Below are positions 63,765-64,000 of a stretch of DNA of 64,000 nt, piece by piece (position 1 is the first letter of the stretch; each line of letters begins with the position of its first letter). The stretch is taken from positions 62,001 to 126,000 of the forward strand of contig JAQMWT010000533.1 of NCBI GenBank assembly GCA_029834535.1, written 5' to 3'. This stretch comes from Chrysophaeum taylorii (taxonomy: Eukaryota; Sar; Pelagophyceae; Pelagomonadales; Pelagomonadaceae). A program made the position numbers and the translations under genes. The notes under the pieces are model-generated. The model was not told the origin of the DNA. It saw only the letters and a list, made by a program, of their open reading frames with translations, and did no database searches.

Positions 63765-64000
63765 TCAAAGGGCGTGGTGTTGTTGGACCTCCTCCTCGTC
63801 CTCCTCTTCCTCCTCCGGGACGAAGAGGGGTTGTTTCTTGGGCTTGTTGGCGAGGTAGGGATCGAGGGAGCGCGTGACGTCGACGACACTTCGAAAGGAG
63901 AAAGGTTCTGTCATGGCAAGGTCAGACAGGACCTTGCGGTTGAGGTGTATTGAAGCCGTCGAGAGCCCCGCAATGAACCTGTTGTAGGGGACGTCGTAGG
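63765..64000 (-). CDS. Ribosomal protein bL20, organellar (3' part only)
   Basis: The last 77 codons of a gene that enters the window from the right; stop TGA at 63765-63767. The protein reads YNRFIAGLSTASIHLNRKVL then SDLAMTEPFSFRSVVDV, the C-terminal globular part of bL20, followed by an extension with an acidic run (VPEEEEDEEEVQQH) not found in bacteria. bL20 binds 23S-type rRNA early in large-subunit assembly. Being nuclear-encoded with a eukaryotic extension, a mitochondrial ribosome is more likely than plastid, but the N-terminus is outside the window. Confidence 0.82.
   Translation of the reverse strand, partial: YDVPYNRFIAGLSTASIHLNRKVLSDLAMTEPFSFRSVVDVTRSLDPYLANKPKKQPLFVPEEEEEDEEEVQQHHAL

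Overview
The window is nuclear DNA of a GC-rich, gene-dense eukaryotic microalga, most likely a photosynthetic stramenopile (pelagophyte-like). This placement is inference. It rests on (i) proteins with a signal peptide followed by an ASAFAP-like site, as needed to enter a secondary plastid (Rdx-like protein at 21461-21985, Lys/Ala-rich protein at 9693-10667, one triosephosphate isomerase at 42609-43523); (ii) GT-AG introns of only 40-68 nt; (iii) protist/animal-type families such as a ferlin, COMMD7, BART and IMPACT; and (iv) a methionine sulfoxide reductase A with an in-frame TGA at its catalytic Cys codon, i.e. a probable selenoprotein. There are no operons. Genes are nevertheless very close, with head-to-head starts 60-180 bp apart and tail-to-tail ends that touch or overlap.

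Layout. 1-5.3 kb: a ubiquitin-like ORF, COMMD7, a BART-domain protein, a Ctr copper transporter and a five-exon M3 oligopeptidase. 5.3-9.65 kb: a gene-poor repeat block holding a 1.07-kb inverted repeat, each arm carrying a dead Pif1/Helitron-type helicase end. 9.7-32.6 kb: a thylakoid-lumen candidate, a glycosyltransferase, a pseudokinase-TPR protein, a 2556-aa IPT/TIG protein, an Rdx-like protein, an unknown protein, a 2248-aa coiled-coil/SAM/Tudor-like/acidic-repeat protein, adenylosuccinate synthetase and a double-C2 protein. 32.6-35.4 kb: no recognisable gene. 35.4-43.5 kb: a tail-anchored ferlin, an ER-type DnaJ and a plastid-type triosephosphate isomerase. 43.5-45 kb: satellites. 45-48.5 kb: a disordered protein, the Sec-MsrA and CIAO2B/MIP18. 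48.6-53.7 kb: two more tandem copies of the helicase repeat, a MITE-like element and possible transposon ORFs. 53.7-64 kb: DNA polymerase epsilon subunit B, a PH-domain protein, an IMPACT/dynein-like fusion, a second triosephosphate isomerase, SmF, a MAPEG protein and the 3' end of a bL20 ribosomal protein.

Most genes are unrelated housekeeping or cytoskeletal/membrane functions. Functional links are limited: two triosephosphate isomerases that probably serve two compartments; two C2-domain membrane proteins 2.8 kb apart; MsrA and CIAO2B as redox and Fe-S maturation neighbours. The most noteworthy items are the UGA-encoded MsrA with a SECIS-like hairpin just after its stop codon, the inverted/tandem helicase repeat family, an Rdx-fold protein without its CxxC/CxxU, and several unusual domain fusions. 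Exon joins were chosen from GT-AG signals, frame and family resemblance; no transcript evidence was available.
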